Assembly (NCBI GenBank): GCA_050015895.1
Contig: JBEKAN010000067.1
Coordinates: 1 to 14,412 of the forward strand
DNA: 14,412 nucleotides
From: JBEKOF01 sp050015895
GTDB taxonomy: Bacteria > Verrucomicrobiota > Verrucomicrobiia > Limisphaerales > Palsa-1400
Direction of reading: 5' to 3'
Below the pieces are notes generated by a model, which saw only the letters and a list, made by a program, of their open reading frames with translations, did not search any database and was not told where the DNA came from. Made by a program: the position numbers and the translations under genes. The stretch's first letter is position 1; every line of letters begins with the position of its first letter. Below, in pieces: positions 1 through 7,587 of the stretch.

Positions 1-920
1 CCGATAACGCCGCCGATCACGCTCACCACTCCCGCCGGCGTGATCATCTGGATGACATGATGGCCCGAATCGGCCACATAGACATTGGGGGAACCATTGC
101 CGGAAGCGTCCACAGCGACGCCGTTGGGCTGGCTGAATCCGGTGGCCAGCGTGGTCATCTGCCAGCCCGACGGGCCGTTGGTCAGTTTGCGCACCGCGCC
201 GTTGTTATAGTCGGCAATGTAGAGGTTGTTGTGGCTGTCAATGGCCATTCCGGATGGTTCATTCAAGAGGGCGGTGCTCCCGGCTCCATCGTGAAAACCC
301 GCGGACCCGGCAACCCCGGCAATTGTGGTGACCACCGCGCCGGGCGTGACCATGCGAATGGTGTGGTTGTAGGTGTCGGCCACGTAGAGGTTGGAGCCGG
401 TATCCATCACCAGCCCGTTCGGGCCGTTGAACAAAGCCGCCTGGCCCACTCCGTCGCTGCTCCCGGCGGCGTTGAACAAGCCGGCAAAAGCCGTCAGAGC
501 GCCACTGGAACCCGGGGAGTATTTCCAGATCACCTCGCGCGCGCTGTCGGCGAAGAAAACATTGCCCCCGGAGTCAATCGCCATCCCCACCGGCTGGTCA
601 ACGGGGTATCCGCTGACGACGGTGTTGATGGCATAGGCCGGCTGGACCGTCAAGGTCGCGGAGGCGGCCGCCGACGGAGCGACCCCATTGGCGACCGTCA
701 CACCGACGGCGACAGAATACGGGCCCAGATTGTTCAATTGCGGCGGGGTGAAGGAGAAAGTGGAGGCGCTGGCACCTGTCACCGTCGTCCCGTTCGTGCT
801 CCATTGGTAGCCCAATGTCGGGCTGCCCGTGGCCGTGACTCCGAAGTTCACGGGACCATAGGTGGCCACCGCCGTTTCGTTTTGGGGCAAGGCCGTGAGG
901 GCTGGGGCGACCCCCGATGA
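1..920 (-). repeat. Intragenic direct repeat, copy A (about 0.9 kb, truncated by window edge)
   Basis: This stretch is almost the same DNA as 1225-2132. The offset is 1224 bp at the left end and 1212 bp after an extra 12 bp (encoding G-S-P-N) near position 90. It covers four to five NHL strands plus an Ig-like domain. The reading frame is kept. The high DNA identity points to recent duplication or gene conversion inside the gene. Confidence 0.85.
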
Positions 921-3900
921 GGCGACGGGAACCCGGTGCTCGCGAATGGCGCCGTTGCTGTAGTCCGCAATGAACAGATTGCCGGAACTGTCGAAGGCGA
1001 GCGCGACAGGACTCCTGAACCATGCGTTGCTGCCCGTGCCGTCCTGATAGTTGTAAACGCTCCCGGCGACAGTCATCACAGTGCCCGCCTGGCCGGGAGT
1101 CAGAATTCGCAGGGCCTCGTTGCGGGTATCGGCCACCAGAACATGGCCCGCGCCATCCACCGACACCGCCTCCGGGTAGTTGAACCGCGCATCGCTCCAA
1201 AGTCCATCCACATCGCCGGACTGGCCGATGACGCCGGCGACCACACTCACCACTCCCGCCGGCGTAATCATCTGAATGACATGATGGCCCGAATCGGCCA
1301 CATAGACATTGCCGGAAGCGTCCACGGCGACTCCGTTGGGCTGGTAGAATCCGGTCGCCAGCGTGGTCATCTGCCAGCCCGACGGACCGTTGGTCAGCTT
1401 GCGCACCGCGCCGTTGTTGTAGTCGGCAATGTAGAGGTTGGTGTGGCTGTCAATGGCCATTCCGGCGGGTTCATTTAAGAGGGCGGTGCTCCCGGCTCCA
1501 TCGTGAAAACCCGCAGAACCGGCGACCCCGGCAATTGTGGTGACCACCGAGGCTGGCGTGACCATGCGAATGGTGTGGTTGTAGGTGTCGGCCACGTAGA
1601 GGTTGGAACTGGCGTCCATCACCAACCCCTCCGGGCCGCTGAACAAAGCCGCTTGCCCCACTCCGTCGCCGCTCCCGGCGGCGTCAAACAAGCCGGCAAA
1701 AGCCGTCAGAGAGTCGCTGGCCCCCGGGGAGTATTTCCAGATCACCTGGCGTCCGCTGTCGGCGAAGAAAACATTGCCCCCGGAGTCAATCGCCATCCCC
1801 ACCGGCGCGTCAACGGGGTATCCGCTGACGACGGTGTTGATGGCGTAGGCCGGCTGGACCGTCAAGTTTGCGGAGGCGGCCGCCGACGGAGCGACTCCAT
1901 TGGCGACCGTCACACCGACGGCGACAGAATAAGGGCCCAGATTGTTCAATTGAGCCGGGGTGAAGGAGAACGTGGAGGAGCCGGCCCCCGGCGCCGCCGT
2001 GCCGTTGGTGGACCATTGATACCCCAGAGTCGGGCTGCCGGTTGCCTGCACACCGAAGCTCACGGGACCATAAGTGGCGACGGCGGTCTGACTTTGGGGG
2101 CCTTGAAGTATGTTGGGAGCCGTGTTGGGCGCAATGGGCGCCGTTCCCGCGCGAATGGCGCCATTGTTGTAGTCAGCCACATACAGATTCCCGTATTGAT
2201 CAAAAGTGAGAGCGGCGGGACTGCGGAAAAGCGCATTTGTGCCGGCGCCGTTGGCGAAATTGTAATCGCCGGACACCCCGCCCACGGTTCCCACCTGCCC
2301 GGCTGGGGTGATGATGCGGATCGTATCGTCGCCCGCGTCGGCCACCAACAAATTGCCCGACGCGTCCAGGGCCAGGCCGTCGGGGAAATTGAATCTGGCC
2401 AGGTTTGTCGCCAAATCGGTGCTGCCGGCGCTGCCGGGTGTCCCCGCGAGCAATTGCACCGTTCCGCCCGGCGAGATGGTGCGTATGACTTCATTTTCCG
2501 AGTCGGCCACATAGACTTTGCCCGTGCTGTCCACAGCCACGGCGTCGGGCAGGTTGAATCCCGCGGCCAGCGTCGTCACCTGCCAGCCCGAGGGTCCGTT
2601 GGTCAGCTTGCGCACCGCGCCGTTGTTGTAGTCGGCGATATAGAGGTTGGTGTGGCTGTCAATGGCCAGCGCGGTTGGCCGGTTGAACAGCGCCGCGCCC
2701 CCCGCGTCGTCTCTGTATCCCGTCGCGCCGGGAATGCCGGCGATGGTCGTCACCACCGCCGCGGGTGTGATCATGCGGATGGTGTTATTGGCCGAGTCGG
2801 CCACATAAAGGTTGCTCCCCGCGTCCATCACCAGGCCGTAGGGTTGGTCGAACTGAGCCGCTTCCCCGACCCCGTCGCCGGCTCCCGCCGAATTGTACAA
2901 ACCCGCAAAAGCCGTCAACGCGCCGCCCGCCCCTGGGTTGAACTTCCATACGACATGGCGGCCGTAATCAGTAAAATAAACATTCTGAGCGGGATCCACC
3001 GCCACGCCGGCGGGTCCCGAAATCCCGGACCCGCTGACCGGGGTATTGAAAGTGTAGGAGACGATGGAGAGGCTGGCGACATAGCTGGTGGAGCTGCCGT
3101 AAAGATTGGTGGCCACGCACACGTAGGACCCGGCGTTGGTCGCGACCAGATTGGTGAGGGCCAGGGTGAGATTGGTCGCGTTGGGGAGCGGCAGGCCGTT
3201 CTGGTACCATTGGCATCCGTAGGGGAGCGCATTGGAGCTGATCACTTGCACGGAAAAAGTCGCGTTGTAACCAATCCCCTCCACCAGCGACAAGGGCGAA
3301 GGCTCGGTGCAAATGGCAATCGGAACCGGCACCCCCTTGCGGATGGTGTTGTTGCCGGTGTCGGCAACGTAGAGAATGGCGTTGGTGGTGGAGAAGATGC
3401 CCTGGGGCTTGTTGAATCGGGCGCCGACATAGGCCAGGTCCGCGCTGCCGGGAGTTCCGCCGACGCCGCCGATGGTCGTGACCACCCCGGCGGGAGCCAC
3501 CATGCGGATGGAGCTGCCGCCCTGCCCGACCCCATTGCCGGTGTCGGCCACATAGAGGTTGCCGGAGGCGTCGGCGGAAACGTCCCTGGGATTCCAAAAT
3601 CGGGCGCTGCCGCCGGTTCCGTCGTTCGTTCCCACCACCGTCAGCGAGCCTGCAAGAACTCCAAAACCGCCGGCTTCCGGGTTCGGGTATTGGGGATTGA
3701 AATTCAGGATCGCGCCGTTGCCATTGGCGTCGGTGGTGTAGAGCAGCCCGCCGGCTCCCAGGGCGAGGCCCGAAGTCAAATATGCCGGGCCGGCCGCCGC
3801 CACGTCCACATAGCAGGCGGTGCTGACGTTTAAACTACTCGCGATGCCGCGCACCGTGTAGATGAAAAAGGGGCTGCTAAACTCGCAGTCGCCATCATAG

Positions 3901-4538
3901 ACCAGGTAGGAGGAGCCGTTGGCGACAATCACATTTCCAGATCCGTCCAACGCGATGCCGTTCGGGGAGTAAAAAGGGACGAATGGCCCGACGTTGGGGT
4001 TGATGCAATCCCCGCTGAAATCGCCTTCCGGGCTGTCGTGCAAATAGTTGAAGGAGGGTGTGGCGACCACCCCCCCGGAAGTCACATAACGAACCGTGTT
4101 GTTCCCGGTGTCGGCGACATAGACATTGCCGCCCGAATCCACCGCCACTCGTTGCGGGAAGGCGAACAGCGCGCCCGCGCCGGTTCCGTCCTGCAAGCCG
4201 CTGCTTCCCGCCAGGCCGGCCAGCGTCGTCACATTGCCGTTGACGTCAATTTTGCGGATCGTGTTGTTTCCCGTGTCCGCCACGTAAATGTTGGTCTGCC
4301 CGTCCACCGCCAGCCCGCCGGGCTGATTGAACTGGGCGGCCGCCCCCCGGCCGTTGTTGGCGCCCGTCACACCCGCCGTGCCGGCGACAGTGGTCCACGC
4401 GTAGGGCACGGGATTTTGCCCCTGAAGGCCATAAGCCAGTTGCGACAGCATCATTACCATGAGCCATTGTCTCAAATGGCGAAAACGCCGGTAGTCAACC
4501 GGGTGCAAGTTTGCAAAAAGCGGATATTTGGTTTTCAT
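1..4538 (-). CDS. Secreted NHL-repeat / Ig-like domain giant protein (partial, C-terminus beyond left edge)
   Basis: A single frame stays open from ATG 4538 to the left edge (about 1,512 codons, no stop), so the C-terminus is missing. Residues 1-24 are basic (RRFRHLRQ) and 25-38 hydrophobic (WLMVMMLSQLAYGL), a Sec-type signal peptide. The rest is repeated NHL strands of the form 'P.G.AVD..GN.YVAD..N..IRK', each usually followed by 'G.V.T.AG..G..G..DG.G..A.F', so it should form beta-propellers. Three Ig-like segments interrupt these at about residues 400-490, 795-900 and 1200-1300. The first shows the classic Ig signature 'CQWYQNGLPL...AGSYVCVATN'. The pattern repeats every 403-404 residues. 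Such proteins are exported or surface-anchored and probably mediate protein or carbohydrate contacts; no enzymatic motif is visible and the ligand is unknown. It is transcribed divergently from the lactate dehydrogenase gene. The start is chosen because the signal peptide follows directly; the ribosome-binding site is weak. Confidence 0.9.
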   Translation of the reverse strand, partial: MKTKYPLFANLHPVDYRRFRHLRQWLMVMMLSQLAYGLQGQNPVPYAWTTVAGTAGVTGANNGRGAAAQFNQPGGLAVDGQTNIYVADTGNNTIRKIDVNGNVTTLAGLAGSSGLQDGTGAGALFAFPQRVAVDSGGNVYVADTGNNTVRYVTSGGVVATPSFNYLHDSPEGDFSGDCINPNVGPFVPFYSPNGIALDGSGNVIVANGSSYLVYDGDCEFSSPFFIYTVRGIASSLNVSTACYVDVAAAGPAYLTSGLALGAGGLLYTTDANGNGAILNFNPQYPNPEAGGFGVLAGSLTVVGTNDGTGGSARFWNPRDVSADASGNLYVADTGNGVGQGGSSIRMVAPAGVVTTIGGVGGTPGSADLAYVGARFNKPQGIFSTTNAILYVADTGNNTIRKGVPVPIAICTEPSPLSLVEGIGYNATFSVQVISSNALPYGCQWYQNGLPLPNATNLTLALTNLVATNAGSYVCVATNLYGSSTSYVASLSIVSYTFNTPVSGSGISGPAGVAVDPAQNVYFTDYGRHVVWKFNPGAGGALTAFAGLYNSAGAGDGVGEAAQFDQPYGLVMDAGSNLYVADSANNTIRMITPAAVVTTIAGIPGATGYRDDAGGAALFNRPTALAIDSHTNLYIADYNNGAVRKLTNGPSGWQVTTLAAGFNLPDAVAVDSTGKVYVADSENEVIRTISPGGTVQLLAGTPGSAGSTDLATNLARFNFPDGLALDASGNLLVADAGDDTIRIITPAGQVGTVGGVSGDYNFANGAGTNALFRSPAALTFDQYGNLYVADYNNGAIRAGTAPIAPNTAPNILQGPQSQTAVATYGPVSFGVQATGSPTLGYQWSTNGTAAPGAGSSTFSFTPAQLNNLGPYSVAVGVTVANGVAPSAAASANLTVQPAYAINTVVSGYPVDAPVGMAIDSGGNVFFADSGRQVIWKYSPGASDSLTAFAGLFDAAGSGDGVGQAALFSGPEGLVMDASSNLYVADTYNHTIRMVTPASVVTTIAGVAGSAGFHDGAGSTALLNEPAGMAIDSHTNLYIADYNNGAVRKLTNGPSGWQMTTLATGFYQPNGVAVDASGNVYVADSGHHVIQMITPAGVVSVVAGVIGQSGDVDGLWSDARFNYPEAVSVDGAGHVLVADTRNEALRILTPGQAGTVMTVAGSVYNYQDGTGSNAWFRSPVALAFDSSGNLFIADYSNGAIREHRVPVASSGVAPALTALPQNETAVATYGPVNFGVTATGSPTLGYQWSTNGTTVTGASASTFSFTPPQLNNLGPYSVAVGVTVANGVAPSAAASATLTVQPAYAINTVVSGYPVDQPVGMAIDSGGNVFFADSAREVIWKYSPGSSGALTAFAGLFNAAGSSDGVGQAALFNGPNGLVMDTGSNLYVADTYNHTIRMVTPGAVVTTIAGVAGSAGFHDGAGSTALLNEPSGMAIDSHNNLYIADYNNGAVRKLTNGPSGWQMTTLATGFSQPNGVAVDASGNGSPNVYVADSGHHVIQMITPAGVVSVIGGVI
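1225..2132 (-). repeat. Intragenic direct repeat, copy B
   Basis: Second copy of the NHL/Ig unit, nearly identical to 1-920. A third, more diverged copy follows at an offset of about 1209 bp; for instance the block at 1371-1460 recurs at 2580-2668. The stretches between the conserved blocks (about 930-1220 against 2140-2430) are clearly more diverged, so the similarity is mosaic. Confidence 0.85.
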
Positions 4539-4720
4539 AAGCGCCCATGATATTAAACATCAGACGCGCGAAATTGCAAATGAGAACTGCAAAAAAACGC
4601 GGCTTCCGCCGCGCCGCGCCCGCATCCGCCGGAGCGGCGGCGCGCGGGACAATTTGTCCGCCGGGGGCCGGGAGAGGGCCGCTTCCAAGCGCATGCCCGC
4701 CGGGAAAAGAGGAAAAACCC

Positions 4721-4748
4721 TTGATTGCGCCAAGTTTATTGCTAATGT
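4721..4748 (+). promoter_or_regulatory. Possible sigma70-type promoter for the lactate dehydrogenase gene
   Basis: TTGATT (4721-4726) and TAATGT (4743-4748) are separated by 16 bp and lie about 60 bp before the LDH start. The -10 match is only partial. The 270-bp divergent intergenic region (4539-4808) is otherwise GC-rich with short GC hairpins, and I see no gene in it. Confidence 0.35.
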
Positions 4749-4808
4749 ATTGGCCATGCAGCGCGCCCGGGCCGCCCTTTCAATTCTCCTTTTGTCGGGG
4801 AGTGGATT

Positions 4809-5777
4809 ATGACTGACACATGGAAACGGCGAAAGGTGGTGATTGTGGGCGCCGGGGCGGTGGGTTCCACGTTTGCCTACGCGCTGGCGCAGAGTGGCTT
4901 GGCCGATGAGATCGTGCTGCGCGACGCCAATCAGGAACTGGCCCTGGGACAGGTTCTAGATTTGGCCCACGGGCAGGCCTTTTTCCCTTCTGTGCAGATT
5001 CACCAGGGCCAGGGGGCGGATTATGGCGACGCCGGCCTGATTGTGATCACGGCCGGGTCCAAACAACGCCCCGGGGAATCCCGTCTGGAATTGCTGCGAC
5101 GAAACGTGAAAATCATCCAGGGCATTATTGACGAAATCGTGCTCCAGCATTCGCCGGCCGTCGTGTTGATCGTGAGCAATCCGGTGGACATCCTGACCTT
5201 TGTGGCCCACAAACGGTCTGGCTGGCCGCGCGGACGCATTCTGGGGTCCGGCACCGTGCTGGACAGCGCGCGATTCCGCCATTTGTTGAGCCAGCACTGC
5301 GGGGTGGATGTGCATAACGTCCATGCTTACATTCTGGGGGAGCATGGAGACAGTGAATTTGCCGCCTGGTCCATGACGAACATGGCTGGCATGCCCATCG
5401 AAGAGTACTGCCGCCTCTGCCTCAAGTGCGACGATTGGCAGGCCACGCGCCGCAGAATTGCGGAGGAAGTGAGGCATTCGGCATATCACATCATTGATTA
5501 CAAGGGCGCGACCTGGTTCGCCGTTGGGCTGGCGTTGACGCGAATTGCGGCGGCGATCTTGCGCGACCAGCATGGTGTGCTCACCGTCTCATCAGTGCTG
5601 GAGGGGGAGTATGGCCTTGCCGGTGTGAGTTTGGGGATTCCCTGCATCGTCTCCCGAAATGGGGTTGAACGGGTATTGCAGGTTGCGCTGCCAGCCGAGG
5701 AGCGGGCCGCCTTGGTGGAATCCGCGGCTGTTTTGGCCAAGGCCTTCCAGCAACTGGAATTGCCCGGCTCCGGATAA
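4809..5777 (+). CDS. ldh: L-lactate dehydrogenase (NAD-dependent)
   Basis: Cytoplasmic enzyme interconverting pyruvate and L-lactate with NADH/NAD+, regenerating NAD+ in fermentation. At 322 residues it has normal length for the LDH/MDH family. The Rossmann glycine motif GAGAVGS is at residues 14-20, and Asp39 sits at the NAD-selecting position at the end of beta-2. The mobile substrate loop reads KQRPGESR (85-92): Gln86 is at the pyruvate-specificity position (Q102 in LDH numbering, Arg in malate dehydrogenases) and Arg92 equals R109. SNPVD is at 123-127. The catalytic set Asp152, Arg155 and His179 (in LGEHGDSE) is intact. GGGGAG at 4797-4802 is a good ribosome-binding site 6 bp before the ATG. 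It appears monocistronic. A lactate rather than malate dehydrogenase is favoured by Gln86. It belongs to the host chromosome side of the island junction. Confidence 0.95.
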   Translation: MTDTWKRRKVVIVGAGAVGSTFAYALAQSGLADEIVLRDANQELALGQVLDLAHGQAFFPSVQIHQGQGADYGDAGLIVITAGSKQRPGESRLELLRRNVKIIQGIIDEIVLQHSPAVVLIVSNPVDILTFVAHKRSGWPRGRILGSGTVLDSARFRHLLSQHCGVDVHNVHAYILGEHGDSEFAAWSMTNMAGMPIEEYCRLCLKCDDWQATRRRIAEEVRHSAYHIIDYKGATWFAVGLALTRIAAAILRDQHGVLTVSSVLEGEYGLAGVSLGIPCIVSRNGVERVLQVALPAEERAALVESAAVLAKAFQQLELPGSG

Positions 5778-5875
5778 TCTAAACCACCCCGTTTGTTCCG
5801 GCTTTGATTCTCACAATGCCGTTTTTTGGGGTGCTCTCTGCTCCTCAACCCGTTGTGCACCAGCACATCGGAAAT

Positions 5876-5923
5876 GGAGCCAGTTTCCGGACTCGAACCG
5901 GAGACCCGCGCTTTACGAAAGCG
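5876..5923 (-). tRNA. Displaced 3' half of tRNA-Thr(CGU) (attL-like remnant, not a functional tRNA)
   Basis: Reading the minus strand, the 3' half of a tRNA is complete and correctly spaced. It has the anticodon arm with loop TTCGTAA (5919-5913, anticodon CGT), a 5-nt variable loop GGGTC, a 5-bp T-stem TCCGG/CCGGA around TTCGAGT, a 7-nt acceptor 3' strand AACTGGC, and T-CCA. Four anticodon-stem pairs form and the fifth (27-43) is mismatched. No 5' half with GCCAGTT and a D-arm is found at 5924-6000, so the gene is broken just 5' of the anticodon stem. This is what an integrase that inserts into a tRNA gene leaves at one junction: the host's own 3' end, displaced, while the intact tRNA is rebuilt at the other junction. 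Confidence 0.85.
5909..5923. other. Probable integrase core-type site within the tRNA remnant
   Basis: CGCTTT and AAAGCG form a perfect 6-bp inverted repeat around ACG, which is the anticodon arm of the tRNA fragment. Tyrosine recombinases that use tRNA genes often cross over in the anticodon loop and bind the symmetrical stem arms. Identity to a tRNA ends at 5923/5924, consistent with strand exchange here. The exact crossover is inferred. Confidence 0.5.
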
Positions 5924-5971
5924 TGGTTCAATATCAAAAAAACCCTTATTTTTCAATGTTTTTTGAAATAG

Positions 5972-6010
5972 GGCTTGACGTTTTAGCAACCGGATGCTAA
6001 AGTTCAAGCC
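5972..6010 (+). promoter_or_regulatory. Interrupted palindrome and possible promoter directly before the integrase start
   Basis: Two nested 7-bp inverted repeats abut the ATG. The outer arms are GGCTTGA (5972-5978) and TCAAGCC (6004-6010); the inner arms are TTTAGCA (5982-5988) and TGCTAAA (5995-6001) around loop ACCGGA. The same stretch has TTGACG (5975-5980), 17 bp, then TAAAGT (5998-6003), a fair sigma70-type promoter that would give an almost leaderless transcript. The palindrome could be an operator for excisionase or integrase, or an mRNA hairpin masking the start. Confidence 0.5.
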
Positions 6011-7219
6011 ATGACAACAAAAACACGATTCAGGATCGTCCAGTTCACCAATCGCGGCGGATCGCAGTCATTCCGCGTGACCGGCAGCACTCGCGAGGGC
6101 CGGCAGATCAGGCAGAATTTCGACACCATCGAAACCGCCACGATTCGGCAGCAGGAGTTGGAGCGGGAGTATTTGGGGCTGGAAAATGCCAAGGTCGAAT
6201 TCACGCAAACACGCCTGACGCCGGAGCAAGTGGCGCAGGCGGAAGTCGCATTCAACAGACTTGGCGACAAACCGCTCCCGCTCGCGGTGGAGTTCTTCAT
6301 CACCAATTACCGCGAAACAGCCGTCAAAATCCAGTTGTCCAAGGCCCTCGAGAATTTCCTTGAGGCCAAGACGAAGGCCGGGCGCCGCCCGGACACGCTG
6401 CGCAATCTGGAGGACCGCATAGGCCGCTTCTGCCGGTTGCACCCGACAAAGCTGGTCAGCGACGTTTTGCAGGCGGACGTCGAGGCGGTGATCAACAAAG
6501 GCAACAAGGGCGCGTTTGCGCGGATCAGTGACCGGCGGGTGTTGTTTGGCTTCTTCAAATGGTGCGGCAATCAGGGATATTGCGGCCGCAACCCGGTTGA
6601 GCACATCGAGACAATCAAAGTGGATCAGGAAGAGCCGCAGATTCTGCCCCTGGACGGCGTTAAACGCCTGGTGCAGGCGGCGGAGGCGCACAAGGGGGGT
6701 GTTTGTATGCCGTATGTGGCCCTGGGCCTTTTCTGCGCCATCCGGCCAACGGAGCTTGCCCGCCTCAGTTGGAATGAAATTGACCTCAAAGCCAAGACCG
6801 TGACCATCGGGGCCAAGCTGGCGAAAATGCGCCAGCGCCGAATCGTGGAAATCCCGAAAAATGCGGTCCAATTCCTGAAAGCGCACGTCTTGGCGAAGAC
6901 CGCGATCAAGGGGAAGAACGCCCGGCGCGACTTTGACGCCGTGAAGGCGGCGGCGGGATACGGCGGCAGGGCGGCGGGGAAGCCCGAGTTGAAACCGTGG
7001 ACAGCGGACGTAATGCGGCACACGGGGATTTCCAACCACCTGGCCGAGCACCAGCACGAGGGGAAGACGGCGGCATGGGCGGGAAATTCGCCAGACGTAA
7101 TCCAGCGGCATTACAAAGGATTAGTCAACAAGAACGATACAAAGGCGTTTTGGGCCATCGTGCCGGCATCGGCGAAGCCCGCGAAGGGAAAGATAATCCC
7201 CATGCAAGTGGCGGCATGA
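6011..7219 (+). CDS. int: Tyrosine recombinase / site-specific integrase
   Basis: Catalyses site-specific insertion and excision of the element, here at a tRNA-Thr gene. The protein has 402 residues. The N-terminal part (1-105) is probably arm-binding, the SAM-like core-binding domain spans about 106-200, and the catalytic domain about 210-385. Arg245 lies in 'FCAIRPTELA', Lys272 in the beta-hairpin 'AKLAKMRQRRIVEIP', Arg336 in 'DVMRHT', and the nucleophile Tyr368 in 'RHYKGL'. Two usual histidines are replaced: Asp333 where box II has His (HxxR) and Asn359 in 'AGNS' where 'LGHS' is usual. The C-terminal tail 'KAFWAIVP' is, to my knowledge, typical of integrases from Verrucomicrobiota. No clear ribosome-binding site precedes the ATG, which abuts a palindrome. 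It starts about 90 bp from the tRNA remnant, the normal position for an island integrase. Confidence 0.93.
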   Translation: MTTKTRFRIVQFTNRGGSQSFRVTGSTREGRQIRQNFDTIETATIRQQELEREYLGLENAKVEFTQTRLTPEQVAQAEVAFNRLGDKPLPLAVEFFITNYRETAVKIQLSKALENFLEAKTKAGRRPDTLRNLEDRIGRFCRLHPTKLVSDVLQADVEAVINKGNKGAFARISDRRVLFGFFKWCGNQGYCGRNPVEHIETIKVDQEEPQILPLDGVKRLVQAAEAHKGGVCMPYVALGLFCAIRPTELARLSWNEIDLKAKTVTIGAKLAKMRQRRIVEIPKNAVQFLKAHVLAKTAIKGKNARRDFDAVKAAAGYGGRAAGKPELKPWTADVMRHTGISNHLAEHQHEGKTAAWAGNSPDVIQRHYKGLVNKNDTKAFWAIVPASAKPAKGKIIPMQVAA

Positions 7220-7581
7220 AGCTGGGGAGGTTGCGACGAATTAGCGGGAAACGCTGGACGCTCGCAAAGCAGCCTCAAAAGGCGAGCGAAGAGCCAGATC
7301 GTGCCGGAGGGAGGCGGGGATGTATGCGTTGGCAGCAGATTTGGAGAGGGAGCCAAGTCGAGCGAGCGTGGGAGCCAAGTCGTTGCCGGGCAGGGAGGGA
7401 TGAGGAGGAGGGAGCAATCAAGGCGAGGCGATAGGGTGCAGGACATCGGGCAAAAGGGCGAAAGGTCAAGATAGAGGTCCAGCCGGAGGGGGAGAAGAGA
7501 ATCTCATTTCAGGGCGACATTTCACCCTTTTAAGTAAGCTAAATTTGACAGAATCGCTTTTTTGTAGGGAATCTCCGTGAA
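7220..7581. other. Integrase-to-xis intergenic region, with repeats but no gene
   Basis: This 360-bp gap is G/A-rich on the plus strand. It holds a 13-bp direct repeat and a 10-bp inverted repeat (listed separately) and a candidate -35 box, but no convincing reading frame; the open frames across it are poorly structured and antisense or overlap int. The arrangement suits regulatory or recombination-accessory sites. Confidence 0.5.
7348..7382 (+). repeat. 13-bp direct repeat, two copies
   Basis: GGGAGCCAAGTCG occurs at 7348-7360 and again at 7370-7382. The 22-bp period is about two helical turns, so both copies lie on the same DNA face. Such spacing fits binding sites for an integrase arm domain or excisionase, though that role is only inferred. 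Confidence 0.6.
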
Positions 7582-7587
7582 ATGAGA
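7502..7587. promoter_or_regulatory. Candidate promoter/operator of the xis-rep operon flanked by a 10-bp inverted repeat
   Basis: TCTCATTTCA (7502-7511) and TGAAATGAGA (7578-7587) are exact inverted copies. They bracket TTGACA (7545-7550), a perfect -35 hexamer. A good -10 is lacking; the sequence 15-20 bp downstream is GTAGGGAATC. The right arm overlaps the start codon of the following gene at 7582, so a bound repressor or looped dimer could block both transcription and translation. Autoregulation by the HTH protein is plausible but inferred. Confidence 0.4.

Noticed and set aside
598..3597. Minus-strand frames at 598-1200, 2060-2512 and 2968-3597
   Set aside because: They are in other phases of the same strand as the NHL/Ig gene and have low-complexity Arg/Gly/Pro-rich translations. 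The main frame reads through all of them without a stop.
1503..3833. Long plus-strand open frame (776 codons), and similar plus-strand frames at 57-920 and 936-1478
   Set aside because: They are antisense shadows of the minus-strand NHL/Ig gene. Their repeats (such as 'VGVGHVEVG') merely mirror its codon pattern, and no ribosome-binding sites or domains fit.
5778..5840. Intrinsic terminator after the lactate dehydrogenase gene
   Set aside because: CACCCC and GGGGTG can pair across about 40 bp, but no T-run follows the stem and the loop is large.
5876..5960. An intact tRNA-Thr gene
   Set aside because: The 5' acceptor strand and D-arm are absent from 5924-6000; only the 3' half is present.
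6068..7111. 347-codon minus-strand frame
   Set aside because: It is a shadow of the integrase on the opposite strand; the plus-strand protein has clear catalytic motifs.
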